From: Bacilli bacterium
GTDB taxonomy: Bacteria > Bacillota_I > Bacilli_A > RF39 > UBA660
Direction: 5' to 3'
Assembly (NCBI GenBank): GCA_900766325.1
Contig: CAAFVA010000012.1
Span: 1 to 18,014 of the forward strand
Length of the DNA stretch: 18,014 nucleotides
Shown here piece after piece: positions 5,842-14,309 of this stretch; the first letter of the stretch is position 1; each line of letters opens with the position of its first letter. Below the pieces are notes generated by a model, which saw only the letters and a program-made list of their open reading frames with translations, did not search any database and had not been told where the DNA came from. The translations under genes were made by a program, and so were the position numbers.

Positions 5842-7533
5842 ATGAAAAAGTATAATTTGTTTAAGGTTTTAGCAATAACCGTTTTTGTATGTTGGTTACT
5901 TACGTTATTTATTCCAGGATCATACATTGATTATTATACTGGTGCGACCGTATCAAACGGGATTTCTGGCGTTGGCGTATGGGGATTATTATCTAACCTA
6001 AGTGTTTCGATCGCTTACTTTAATGGTATTGCGGTATTCTTAATTGCTTTGGCATGTTTTTATGCGGTTTTAAATAAAACCGAAAGTTACAATGCCTTCG
6101 TAAGTAAGGTTGCTCTATTATTTAAAGGAAAAGAAAAACTATTGGTAGTAATTACTACGTTAGTGTTTGGTATTCTTGCATTATTCGTTAGTGATTTTCT
6201 AATTCTTTTAGTTTTTGCACCGTTTGTTTACAAAGTTATGAAGGAGCTTTCAATAGATAAAAAAATAATTTTATCTTCAACGTTAGTTGCGTCTCTTATT
6301 GGTTCTATGTGTGGTATTTATAATAGTACTTTATTTACCGCTTTTAACTTAGAACTAAATACTATGCTACTAGTTAAAGTAATTTTATTTGTTGTATCTA
6401 TTGCCGTTTTAATAATTTTAACCGCACCAAAAAATCAAGTTAAAGAAACAGTTAAAAAGACCGTTTCTAAAACTGGTAAAAAAATGGCTAAGGAAGAAGA
6501 AAAAACAAAACCAGTTAAAAAGGTTACTAGTAAGTCTGCCGAAAAGAAAGTTAACAAGGCTGTTTATGCTACGCTTACCATATTACTTGGTACGATTGGT
6601 ATAAATAAATTTTATGCTGGTAAGGTAAAATCAGGAATATTAAGTATTTTATTTTGCTGGACTGGTATTCCAACGATCCTATCAATCGCTGAATTCATAA
6701 CCGTTTTAACTGAAAAGAAAGATAAAAACGGAAAGGTATCAGCAACTAGTGAAAGAAGAAGAAACGTTTCTTTCGTTGTTTCGTTAGTTATATTTACACT
6801 ATTTGTTATTGGTTCGGTAATTCCTTGGGAATCATTAATAGAAGATTGCACGGTATTTAGTGATTTAAATGCTTGGATAAGTGATTTATCAATTGGTAAT
6901 TACGCGGTGTTTAACAACATCATTGGCGCTCCAGTTGCTATGGATCAAACGCTTGGTACTTCTTCTGGTATAATTAGTACCTATGGTTCTTGGGTAATGA
7001 CTGATATTGCAATTTTGTTATTTATTCTTACGGTTATAATTGGAGTTATTAATAATATTAAGATTAATGATTTTATCGCAACCGTAACTTCTGGTACTAA
7101 AAAGATTTTACCAGTTGCTATTACTGCAATGCTTATAAGCATAGTTCTAGTAATAATGGTAACAACCGGAATAAACGTAACGATTACTGATGCAATACTA
7201 AGTTTGACCGAAGGATTCAACATTGCAACCGCTACTTTAGCAACCATGGTTGGAAGTGTTTTAACAGCGGATTTCTACTACTTAATATCTACCGTTGGAA
7301 CAGTGTTTAGCGTTGTTGTATCAAATCAAGATTACTTTGGCGTTGTTGCTTTAATAATACAAAGTATTTATAACCTAATGATGATTATTGCACCTACTTC
7401 AGTAGGATTGATAATTGGTTTATACTATTTAGACATTCCATACAATAAATGGTTTAAATTCATATGGAAATTATTACTTGTATTATTAATTATCATCATA
7501 ATAACGTCAATAGTTATATACGTTTTAATTTAA
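5842..7533 (+). CDS. YfcC-like permease with an inserted TM2 domain
   Basis: A 563-residue, very hydrophobic membrane protein in three parts. Residues 1-200 hold several membrane helices starting FKVLAITVFVCWLLTLFIPG, like the opening of YfcC/ion-transporter-superfamily carriers. A Lys-rich cytoplasmic linker (about 203-237) follows. Residues 238-292 form a TM2 domain (PF05154) with its signature GTIGINKFYAGKVKSG and two short helices. The second carrier half (about 305-563) contains SSGIISTYGSWVMTDIAILL, an IKINDFIATVTSGTKKILPV segment, and the ending IIAPTSVGLIIGL then LDIPYNKWFKFIWKLL, close to the C-terminus of YfcC-type permeases. Without the insert, length is about 470, near the carrier norm. 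The frame is continuous, so this is a genuine architecture. The substrate is unknown; YfcC relatives are often annotated as dicarboxylate or amino-acid carriers. Ribosome site GGGAGG. It ends at a strong terminator. Confidence 0.65.
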   Translation: MKKYNLFKVLAITVFVCWLLTLFIPGSYIDYYTGATVSNGISGVGVWGLLSNLSVSIAYFNGIAVFLIALACFYAVLNKTESYNAFVSKVALLFKGKEKLLVVITTLVFGILALFVSDFLILLVFAPFVYKVMKELSIDKKIILSSTLVASLIGSMCGIYNSTLFTAFNLELNTMLLVKVILFVVSIAVLIILTAPKNQVKETVKKTVSKTGKKMAKEEEKTKPVKKVTSKSAEKKVNKAVYATLTILLGTIGINKFYAGKVKSGILSILFCWTGIPTILSIAEFITVLTEKKDKNGKVSATSERRRNVSFVVSLVIFTLFVIGSVIPWESLIEDCTVFSDLNAWISDLSIGNYAVFNNIIGAPVAMDQTLGTSSGIISTYGSWVMTDIAILLFILTVIIGVINNIKINDFIATVTSGTKKILPVAITAMLISIVLVIMVTTGINVTITDAILSLTEGFNIATATLATMVGSVLTADFYYLISTVGTVFSVVVSNQDYFGVVALIIQSIYNLMMIIAPTSVGLIIGLYYLDIPYNKWFKFIWKLLLVLLIIIIITSIVIYVLI

Positions 7534-7553
7534 AAGACCTTATGGTCTTTTTT
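7532..7553 (+). terminator. Terminator after the permease-TM2 gene
   Basis: AAAAGACC (7532-7539), loop TTAT, GGTCTTTT (7544-7551), then TT. The stem begins inside the TAA stop codon (7531-7533). Confidence 0.85.
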
Positions 7554-7613
7554 GTATTAAAATAAAATATTATACCCATAACAAACATAGAATAAAAAAG
7601 GAAGGAGAATTCT

Positions 7614-9890
7614 ATGTTTGTTAATTTCAGCGAAGAAACAAGACATCTTTTAAAACAAGCTGAGCAAGAAAAAGAAAAATTAAACCATCCATACGTAGGT
7701 AGTGAGCATTTATTATTATCAATCTTAAAAGATAGTAAGTTGGTTCCTATTTTAAAAAAATACGGTGTAACTTATAAAAGATTTAAAGAAAAATTGGTTT
7801 CCTTAGTTGGCGTAGGAAGTAAAAAAAGTGATTTCATTTTATATACTCCACTATTAAAAAGAGTTTTAGAAAACTCGGTAATTGAAGCAAGAGAGGATAA
7901 TAATAAAAGTGTTAGTCCTGATTTACTTATTATTAATATTTTAGATGAACAAGATGGTGTTGCTTATACGATGTTGAAAAGCATGAAGATAAATTTAGAC
8001 AGGTTATATTTTGACTTAAGAAATATTAAAAACACCAAAAATACCAAAAGAAAGAAACTATTATTAGAAGAACTTGGTACGGATTTAACTAAGCTTGCTA
8101 AAGAAAATAAGCTTGATCCGGTAATAGGAAGGGAAAAAGAGGTTCTAAAAACAATTGAAATATTGCTTAGAAGAAAAAAGAATAATCCTATATTAATAGG
8201 TCCTGCTGGAGTTGGAAAAACAGCGATTGTAGAGGGTATAGCTAATCTTACCAAATCAAATAATTGTCCTAACTTTCTAAAGCATAAAAGAATAATTTCA
8301 TTAAATATTTTTCAGTTAGTATCGGGAACGAAATATCGTGGGGAGTTTGAGGAAAAGATGAAAACCGTAATTAAAGAATTAGAAGACAATCAAGATATTA
8401 TTCTTTTTATTGATGAAATACATACGATGGTTGGAGCTGGCGGTGCTGAGGGTGCGATTGATGCTTCAAACATATTTAAACCTGCATTGGCAAGGGGAAT
8501 GATAAGAATTATTGGAGCGACCACTAACGCGGAGTATAAAAAGTTCATTGAACCCGATGCAGCCCTTGCAAGGCGTTTTCAAAGTGTGTTAGTTGAAGAA
8601 CCGGGCTTGAAAAATGTTATTAAGATTTTACGAGGAATTAAACCACTTTATGAAAAGTATCATGACATTTCAATTAGTGATGAACTTTTAAAGGATATCG
8701 CTTTATTATCAGAAAAATACTTAAATAACAGGTTTGAACCTGATCGTTCCATTGATATTTTAGATGAGGTTTGTGCAAAATCTTCAGTTACTGAAAATTA
8801 TAACGAAAGAAAAAAAAGAACGCTAAATCAAAGACTAGATAAGATAAACAAAGAAAAACTAAGCGCTCTTTCAAACAATGACTTTGAAAGGGCATATAAT
8901 TTAAAGTTAGATGAAACCAAAATAAAAAAGAGTTTACAAAGTATAAAAAATAATAAAAAAATAGTAACTAAAAAAGACGTTATTGAAGTGATTAAAAACA
9001 AAGGTAACGTTATGTTTTTTACCGCCTCAGATAAAAGAGATGAATTTTATAAAAATCTGAAACAGAAGCTAAATGGTATTTTATATGGGCAAGATAAAAA
9101 CATAGAAAAATTAATAAAATCGCTTAGAAAAAAGGAACTTTTAGAAAAAAAACATTGCTATTCGGTTCTTATAAATGGAAAACACGGAGTTGGTAAAAGT
9201 CTTCTTGCTAAAGAATATTTAAAAGAACTGGTTAATGAAAAAAACATAATAGATATTGATGCCTCAGAGTATACATCTTATCATACAATTAGTAAGTTAA
9301 TTGGTACAACGGCGGGATATTTGGGTTATGATAATAAAAATAACGTCTTTGAAAGGGTAAGAACAAATCCGAATTCTGGAATAATCGTTGATAATTATGA
9401 AGATGCGTGTGATGAATTTAAAAACTTATTCACAAGAATTTTACAAATGGGGAAAATAGAGGACGCATCTGGTAAAAGTATAGATTTTAGTAACACAATA
9501 ATAATTTTTATAACTAGTAATTGTAATGAGGCGCAACTAGGCTTTGGTAAAAATCAAACAAATCAGTCGTTAGAAAAAGATAATCGCCTGCTACCTAAAG
9601 TGTCGGTTATGATAAATTTATCCAGACCGGATGACGATACTGTTAAAAGAATAATAAAAGATAATATTCTTAAGGTTATTAATAAATATAGTTCGATAAA
9701 AATTAATTACAATAAAAGTTTGATAGATTATATTTTTAATAAGATATCTAATGATGATGGGCTTAGTAATATAGATACTTTAGTTGAAAACGAGTTTGAA
9801 ATAAAAATTGTTGATGCCATATTAGATGATAAAAAAAGCATTTATATAAACGCTAATGAAGAAAGTGTTGCCGTAAGAGTTACAAGTTAA
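7614..9890 (+). CDS. clpC: ClpC-like Clp/Hsp100 unfoldase with degenerate second ATPase domain
   Basis: A 758-residue Hsp100 protein. Order: a Clp N-domain (about 1-145, HPYVGSEHLLLSIL); D1 with Walker A GPAGVGKT (196-203), pore loop KYRGEFEE, Walker B FIDEIH (Asp267, Glu268), GATTNAEY and ALARRFQ; a short ClpC-type middle domain (NNDFERAYNLKLDE, about 420-433); and D2 (about 500-758). D1 looks fully active. D2 keeps Walker A GKHGVGKS (522-529), pore loop GYLGY (568-572) and the LGF (642-644) that aligns with the ClpP-docking loop. Walker B, however, reads IIVDNYEDA, with Asn594 replacing the catalytic Glu. The usual FLNRiDE arginine-finger segment is replaced by LLPKVSVMIN, and the sensor-2 GAR is absent. 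It is about 50 residues shorter than Bacillus ClpC. In Bacilli ClpC feeds ClpP for regulated proteolysis; clpP lies about 2 kb downstream. Ribosome site GGAAGGAG. No CtsR box or CIRCE is seen upstream. Confidence 0.85.
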   Translation: MFVNFSEETRHLLKQAEQEKEKLNHPYVGSEHLLLSILKDSKLVPILKKYGVTYKRFKEKLVSLVGVGSKKSDFILYTPLLKRVLENSVIEAREDNNKSVSPDLLIINILDEQDGVAYTMLKSMKINLDRLYFDLRNIKNTKNTKRKKLLLEELGTDLTKLAKENKLDPVIGREKEVLKTIEILLRRKKNNPILIGPAGVGKTAIVEGIANLTKSNNCPNFLKHKRIISLNIFQLVSGTKYRGEFEEKMKTVIKELEDNQDIILFIDEIHTMVGAGGAEGAIDASNIFKPALARGMIRIIGATTNAEYKKFIEPDAALARRFQSVLVEEPGLKNVIKILRGIKPLYEKYHDISISDELLKDIALLSEKYLNNRFEPDRSIDILDEVCAKSSVTENYNERKKRTLNQRLDKINKEKLSALSNNDFERAYNLKLDETKIKKSLQSIKNNKKIVTKKDVIEVIKNKGNVMFFTASDKRDEFYKNLKQKLNGILYGQDKNIEKLIKSLRKKELLEKKHCYSVLINGKHGVGKSLLAKEYLKELVNEKNIIDIDASEYTSYHTISKLIGTTAGYLGYDNKNNVFERVRTNPNSGIIVDNYEDACDEFKNLFTRILQMGKIEDASGKSIDFSNTIIIFITSNCNEAQLGFGKNQTNQSLEKDNRLLPKVSVMINLSRPDDDTVKRIIKDNILKVINKYSSIKINYNKSLIDYIFNKISNDDGLSNIDTLVENEFEIKIVDAILDDKKSIYINANEESVAVRVTS

Positions 9891-9948
9891 TACCACTTTC
9901 TTTCTTTTTATATTTATTGTATAATTAAACAAACGGGAAGTGATAAAC

Positions 9949-11349
9949 ATGAAATTATATAATACGCTTACAAGAAAAATTGAACAGTTCGTTTCAAATG
10001 AAAAAGGCATTGTTAAAATGTATACTTGTGGGCCTACTGTGTATCATTATGCACACATAGGAAACTTAAGAAGTTATATAATGGAAGACGTATTAGAAAA
10101 AACTTTGTTATATAATGGTTATAAGGTTAAAAGGGTAATGAACATTACCGATGTTGGGCATTTATCTAGTGATTCCGATACTGGCCATGACAAGATGGTA
10201 GAAAGCGCTAGAAAAAGCCATAAGAGCGTAATGGAAATAGCTAAATTCTACACTGATGCATTTTTTAATGACTTGAAAAAATTAAATATAAAAAAGCCAG
10301 AAATAATAGAGCCCGCAACCAATCTTATTGACGATTATATTAATTTAATTAAAACACTTTTAGATAAAGGTTTTGCATATTTATCAGGTGGTAACGTTTA
10401 TTTTGATACGTCAAAACTAAAGGATTACTATGTTTTAACTAATCATAAAGAAGATGAAATGGTAGTTGGTGTAAGAGAAGGTGTTGAAAACGACCCAAAC
10501 AAGAAAAATCAAGCAGATTTTGTATTATGGTTTACTAAGTCTAAGTTTGAAGACCAGGAGTTAAAGTGGGAGTCTCCTTGGGGACTTGGTTATCCGGGAT
10601 GGCATATTGAATGCTCGTGCATAAGCATGAAGCACCTAGGAGGATATTTAGATATTCATTGCGGTGGTGTTGATAATATTTTTCCTCATCATACTAATGA
10701 AATAGCTCAGTCTGAGGCTTATTTGGGACATAAGTGGTGTAATTTTTGGGTACACTGTGAACATCTAAATGATAAAAACGGAAAAATGAGTAAAAGTAGT
10801 GGCGATTTTCTAACCCTTTCACTATTAGAAGAAAAAGGGTATAACCCTTTAGCATACCGTTTAATGTGTTTACAATCACATTATCGTAAGCAACTTACTT
10901 TTACGTTTGAAAGTTTAGATAACGCTCAAAACGCATATGACAAACTAAAAAATAGGACTTTATTGCTTTCTTTTGATGAGGGATTGGATAAAAATGCGTT
11001 TGATAACTATAATGATAAGTTTAAAGCTTGTATAAATGATGATATGAATACCTCTAGTGCTTTAACCATTTTATATGATGTTTTAAAAGATGATAAGTTA
11101 AATGGTGCAACAAAAAAAGAACTTGTTAAGTCCTTTGATAAAGTTTTATCACTTGATTTGTTAAAACAAGAAGATACTAATGATTTGGATGATAAAATGC
11201 TTTCATACGTTGAAAATCAAATAAAATTACGAGCTGAAGCCAAAAAGAACAAAGATTTTCAAACGGCAGATAAAATAAGAAACGAATTATTAGAAAAAGG
11301 AATTGAACTGAAAGATACCAGGGAAGGAACCGTTTGGAATAAAATATAA
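9949..11349 (+). CDS. cysS: Cysteinyl-tRNA synthetase
   Basis: A class I aminoacyl-tRNA synthetase that charges tRNA-Cys with cysteine. The catalytic motifs are HIGN (36-39) and KMSKS (279-283). All four zinc ligands of the E. coli enzyme have counterparts: Cys27 (TCGPTVY), Cys222 (WHIECS), His247 and Glu251 (PHHTNE). The C-terminal helical anticodon-binding region ends with DTREGTVWNKI, typical of the family. Length is 466, as expected. I chose the ATG at 9949 over the in-frame GTG at 9940, because GGGAAGTGAT around that GTG serves as its ribosome site. A -10-like TATAAT at 9920-9925 suggests a promoter, but no good -35 is seen. The usual Bacilli partners mrnC and rlmB do not follow; a small membrane-protein gene does, 45 bases downstream. 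Confidence 0.97.
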   Translation: MKLYNTLTRKIEQFVSNEKGIVKMYTCGPTVYHYAHIGNLRSYIMEDVLEKTLLYNGYKVKRVMNITDVGHLSSDSDTGHDKMVESARKSHKSVMEIAKFYTDAFFNDLKKLNIKKPEIIEPATNLIDDYINLIKTLLDKGFAYLSGGNVYFDTSKLKDYYVLTNHKEDEMVVGVREGVENDPNKKNQADFVLWFTKSKFEDQELKWESPWGLGYPGWHIECSCISMKHLGGYLDIHCGGVDNIFPHHTNEIAQSEAYLGHKWCNFWVHCEHLNDKNGKMSKSSGDFLTLSLLEEKGYNPLAYRLMCLQSHYRKQLTFTFESLDNAQNAYDKLKNRTLLLSFDEGLDKNAFDNYNDKFKACINDDMNTSSALTILYDVLKDDKLNGATKKELVKSFDKVLSLDLLKQEDTNDLDDKMLSYVENQIKLRAEAKKNKDFQTADKIRNELLEKGIELKDTREGTVWNKI

Positions 11350-11394
11350 TGAATAAAAAGCAATTTTATAATGCATACTATGATTGGTGATGTT

Positions 11395-11901
11395 ATGTAT
11401 TATTTAAATTGTTTTTTTGTATATTCCGTGTTGGGTCATATATTAGAAACCGTTATTGCGTTAATTACGCATACTAATTTTAAAAGTGGCATTCTAAATG
11501 GATGGTGGACACCCGTATACGGAATAGGTGCTGTTACGATTTTGTTTGTTTCCGAGTATTTATTTAAAAATCTTCACATGAATAGGGTTTGGGAAACAAT
11601 TATTGTTTTTTTCGTAGTAGCGATCGTATTATCAACCCTAGAGGCATTAGGCGGTGTTTTGATTGAAAAGATGTTTGGTCTTACTTTTTGGAACTATAAT
11701 AATCATAAGTATCATATAGGAAAATTTATATCGCTTGAGATGGCTATTACGTGGGGTGTTGCAAGTATAATTTTTATTTATGTAATTCATCCTCTTCTTA
11801 AGGGGTTAATAAATAAAATACCATCTTGGTTTACCATTACGCTTGTTATATTATTTATAATGGATTGTACCAAGACATTTATTGATAAAAAGAAAAGCTA
11901 G
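11395..11901 (+). CDS. CmpB-type putative ABC-transporter type IV membrane protein
   Basis: A 168-residue membrane protein with four or five hydrophobic segments (about residues 4-20, 38-58, 66-86, 115-136, 140-158). The pattern matches PF06541 (ABC_trans_CmpB, formerly DUF1113). An early SVLGHILE glutamate follows the first helix. Then come GILNGWWTPVYGIGAV (the family's 'G...GP.cPiYG.Ga'), STLEALGGVLIEKMFGLTFW then NYNN ('lEy..G.lle..f....WdYs'), and HIGKFISLEMAITWG ('G...l..s..WG'). The transporter label is historical and its role is unknown. An ATG at 11371 is in frame, but GGTGATgttATG places the start at 11395, the same arrangement as at the nucleoside kinase gene. Probably co-transcribed with cysS. 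A strong terminator overlaps the stop. Confidence 0.8.
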   Translation: MYYLNCFFVYSVLGHILETVIALITHTNFKSGILNGWWTPVYGIGAVTILFVSEYLFKNLHMNRVWETIIVFFVVAIVLSTLEALGGVLIEKMFGLTFWNYNNHKYHIGKFISLEMAITWGVASIIFIYVIHPLLKGLINKIPSWFTITLVILFIMDCTKTFIDKKKS

Positions 11902-11921
11902 TTAATTTTAGCTTTTCTTTT
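11887..11921. terminator. Bidirectional terminator between the CmpB-like gene and clpP
   Basis: AAAAGAAAAGCTA (11888-11900) and TAGCTTTTCTTTT (11909-11921) make a perfect 13-bp stem with an 8-base loop. T-runs on both strands let it end both converging transcripts. It contains the TAG stop (11899-11901) and lies just beyond the clpP stop (11924). Confidence 0.9.
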
Positions 11922-11923
11922 GT

Positions 11924-12493
11924 TTATAATATTTTATCAACAAGCCCGTATTTTAAAGCTTCTTCGGCAGATAAATAATGATCTCTTTCGGTATCTTGTT
12001 CAATTATTTTAATATCTTGACCGGTTTTTTCAGACAATATTTTATTTAATTTATTTCTTAAATATAAAATTCGATCCGCTACTATCTTAATTTCCGTTGC
12101 TTGACCTGATACACCACCTAATGGTTGATGAATCATTACTTCACTATTTGGTAATATAAACCTTTTTTTCTTTGTTCCGCTAGCTAGTAATACCGATGCC
12201 ATGGAAGCAGCCATTCCAACGCATATCGTTGAAACATCGCTTTTAATAAAGTTCATCGTATCATAGATTGCCATACCAGCGGAAATACTACCACCGGGAG
12301 AATTTATGTATAAGCTTATGTCGTCGCTAGATTTTGAATCTAAAAAAAGTAGCTGACCAATTATGGTATTTGCGACGTCATCATTTATTTCTCCGCCAAT
12401 AAATATTATTCTGTCTTTTAATAGTCTTGAATATATGTCATATACTCTTTCACCATTCTTGGTTTTTTCAATAACGCTTGGAATTAAACTCAT
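11924..12493 (-). CDS. clpP: ATP-dependent Clp protease proteolytic subunit
   Basis: The serine peptidase of the Clp machinery: 14 subunits form a chamber that degrades proteins fed by ClpC, ClpX or similar unfoldases. The catalytic triad is intact and at canonical positions: Ser97 in GMAASMAS, His122 in MIHQPLGG, and Asp171 in ERDHYLSAEEA. The N-terminal MSLIPSVIEKT and the INSPGGSISAGMAIYDTM handle are typical, as is the 189-residue length. The ribosome site is AGGGTGAT on the minus strand. It is divergent from the TGS-kinase gene; the roughly 120-base gap must hold its promoter, but I could not fix one. No CtsR direct repeat (GGTCAAA) or CIRCE element is visible. A nearby partner is the ClpC-like protein at 7614-9890. 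Confidence 0.97.
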   Translation of the reverse strand: MSLIPSVIEKTKNGERVYDIYSRLLKDRIIFIGGEINDDVANTIIGQLLFLDSKSSDDISLYINSPGGSISAGMAIYDTMNFIKSDVSTICVGMAASMASVLLASGTKKKRFILPNSEVMIHQPLGGVSGQATEIKIVADRILYLRNKLNKILSEKTGQDIKIIEQDTERDHYLSAEEALKYGLVDKIL

Positions 12494-12551
12494 GTTTTAT
12501 CACCCTAATAATATTATGTATTACAAGGTCTTAAATATTACGTAAAATATT

Positions 12552-12580
12552 GTGACTTTTTTCATCATTTTTGATAAAAT
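12552..12580 (+). promoter_or_regulatory. Extended -10 promoter of the TGS-nucleoside kinase gene
   Basis: GTGACT (12552-12557, 4 of 6), 17 bases, TAAAAT (12575-12580) preceded by TGA, an extended -10. Predicted start near 12587, with the ribosome site AGGGTGAT close to the ATG at 12615. Confidence 0.5.
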
Positions 12581-12614
12581 AATAATATACAAAAGAATAA
12601 AGTAGGGTGATGTT

Positions 12615-14273
12615 ATGTCTGTTATAAAAGTTAAGTATAAAGACAAAGAATTTGAATATGAAAAAGGAACGTTAATTAGTGATGTTTTAAACATTGCAAA
12701 ACAAGATTATAAACATGATATTTTAATTGCTAGTGTTAATAATAGAACAACTGGTTTAGATAGTAAGCTAAATAAAGATTGTACGATCGATTTTTTTGAT
12801 GTTACATCCCCAATCGGGAATGTTGCTTATGAAAAAGGCGTTTTGTTTTTGTTTATCACCGCGGTAAAAGACGTTCTTAATTGTGACGTTAAAATGCTTC
12901 ACACGATAAATGAAGGTATATGCGTAGAGATTCTTACCAATAACTTGATTTCCGAGGTAACGACCGAGAAGATAAAAATTAGAATGAGGCAGTTGTGTGA
13001 TGCGGCTCTTCCAATAACCAAAATAATGGTTTCTAGGATTGAAGCTATTGATTATTATGAAAAAATAAACCAACTAGATAAAGCAAATTCTCTTAGATAT
13101 ATTAGTAATTCTAGTATTAGTCTTTATAAGTTGGATGATACCCTTGACTTTTTTTACGGTGTCTTACCAAATAACACAAAATTACTTAGTAAGTACAACG
13201 TTAAGTATTTAAAAGATAATAAAGTTGTATTAATGATACCTAACGCAAATAACGTATCTAACTTTGAAAGCATAAAATTAGTTAAGAACGAAAAACTACT
13301 TCAAACAATTGAAAAAAACGATTCATACTTAAACAGTTTAGGAATAAATACATCAGTTGAGCTTAACCAGATGATATCAACCGGTAATTATGGTGATTTA
13401 ATAAGGATAAGCGAGGCTCTTTTAAATAACGAATTATTTGAGATTGCTGATAAAATAAGTAAGGATAAGGACCTTAAGGTTACTTTAATAACTGGACCGT
13501 CCTCTTCTGGAAAAACTACCACTTGTAAAAAGTTAGCGCTTTTCTTAAGAAGCAAGGGACTTAAACCAATATCAATTTCGGTTGATGATTTTTACATTAA
13601 CGTTGAAGATCGGGTTTTAGATGAAAATGGTGAACCTGAAAAAGAAAAGATAGAAGCAATTGATACAAATCAGTTTAATAAAAAAATATCTGAGTTATTA
13701 AACGGAAAAGAGGTTCGTTTACCTAAGTATAATTTTATATCTGGAAAGCAGGAACTTAGTGATAAACTTACTAAAATGGATGAAAACAGCGTTTTGTTAA
13801 TTGAAGGTATTCATGCGTTTAATGAACAGTTAACCGAAATAATACCTGATAAAAATAAATTTAAGTTATATATATGTCCATTAACGCCGTTAAACATTGA
13901 TAATCATAACATGTTTAAGTCAACTGATAACAGGCTTTTAAGAAGAATGGTAAGGGATAATAGATCACGAGGAGCATCCGCATCAGCAACGTTAAAAACA
14001 TGGAAAAGCGTTAGAAAAGCCGAAGAGGAAATAATATTACCATACGTTAAGGAGGCTGATTTTATTCTTAACACTTCATTAGTCTATGAACTTGGTGTTT
14101 TAAAAACGTATGCTGAGCCACTTTTATTTTCTGTATCAGAAGATGATCCTTGTTATGATGAGGCTATTAGATTAATAAATTTGTTTAGGGTTATTTTAGG
14201 GATGCCAAGTGATAGCGTTCCAAATGATTCTATTTTAAGAGAATTTATTGGAGGAAGTTGTTTTAAAGATTAA
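12615..14273 (+). CDS. Nucleoside (uridine-type) kinase with N-terminal TGS domain
   Basis: A 552-residue fusion protein. Residues 1-65 form a TGS domain like that of threonyl-tRNA synthetase (KYKDKEFEYEKGTLISDVL, ending CTIDFFDV). Residues about 70-230 resemble the ThrRS N2/SAD editing-domain fold (LHTINEGICVEILT), without the catalytic synthetase core. Residues about 285-500 are a P-loop kinase of the uridine kinase/phosphoribulokinase family: Walker A GPSSSGKT (294-301), ISVDDFYIN, YNFISGKQE, LLIEGIHAFN, and RRMVRDNRSRGASA. This three-part architecture and length are well known in Firmicutes, where it is annotated as a nucleoside kinase presumed to phosphorylate uridine or cytidine. The purpose of the TGS and editing-like parts is unsettled; tRNA or rRNA binding is a guess. 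It has its own promoter (12552-12580), and gap follows after 36 bases with a further promoter. Confidence 0.88.
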   Translation: MSVIKVKYKDKEFEYEKGTLISDVLNIAKQDYKHDILIASVNNRTTGLDSKLNKDCTIDFFDVTSPIGNVAYEKGVLFLFITAVKDVLNCDVKMLHTINEGICVEILTNNLISEVTTEKIKIRMRQLCDAALPITKIMVSRIEAIDYYEKINQLDKANSLRYISNSSISLYKLDDTLDFFYGVLPNNTKLLSKYNVKYLKDNKVVLMIPNANNVSNFESIKLVKNEKLLQTIEKNDSYLNSLGINTSVELNQMISTGNYGDLIRISEALLNNELFEIADKISKDKDLKVTLITGPSSSGKTTTCKKLALFLRSKGLKPISISVDDFYINVEDRVLDENGEPEKEKIEAIDTNQFNKKISELLNGKEVRLPKYNFISGKQELSDKLTKMDENSVLLIEGIHAFNEQLTEIIPDKNKFKLYICPLTPLNIDNHNMFKSTDNRLLRRMVRDNRSRGASASATLKTWKSVRKAEEEIILPYVKEADFILNTSLVYELGVLKTYAEPLLFSVSEDDPCYDEAIRLINLFRVILGMPSDSVPNDSILREFIGGSCFKD

Positions 14274-14286
14274 CAAATGTTACAAT
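14258..14286 (+). promoter_or_regulatory. Extended -10 promoter of gap
   Basis: TTGTTT (14258-14263), 17 bases, TACAAT (14281-14286) preceded by TGT. It overlaps the 3' end of the kinase gene. Ribosome site AGGAGATGAT follows, with the ATG at 14310. A nearby TTAACA (14270-14275) is a rival -35-like hexamer. Confidence 0.5.
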
Positions 14287-14309
14287 ATAAATATAGGAGA
14301 TGATAAAGT

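Noticed and set aside
6430..6770. TM2 region of the permease as an assembly chimera or frameshifted fusion
   Set aside because: The frame is continuous, base composition and codon use match both sides, and a cytoplasmic Lys-rich linker is a plausible insertion point.
9940..9948. GTG at 9940 as the cysS start
   Set aside because: It lies inside the GGGAAGTGAT ribosome site for the ATG at 9949, whose product begins in the normal way for CysRS.
12494..12614. CtsR or HrcA (CIRCE) control of clpP
   Set aside because: No GGTCAAA direct repeat and no TTAGCACTC-type inverted repeat is visible; the clpC upstream region also lacks them.
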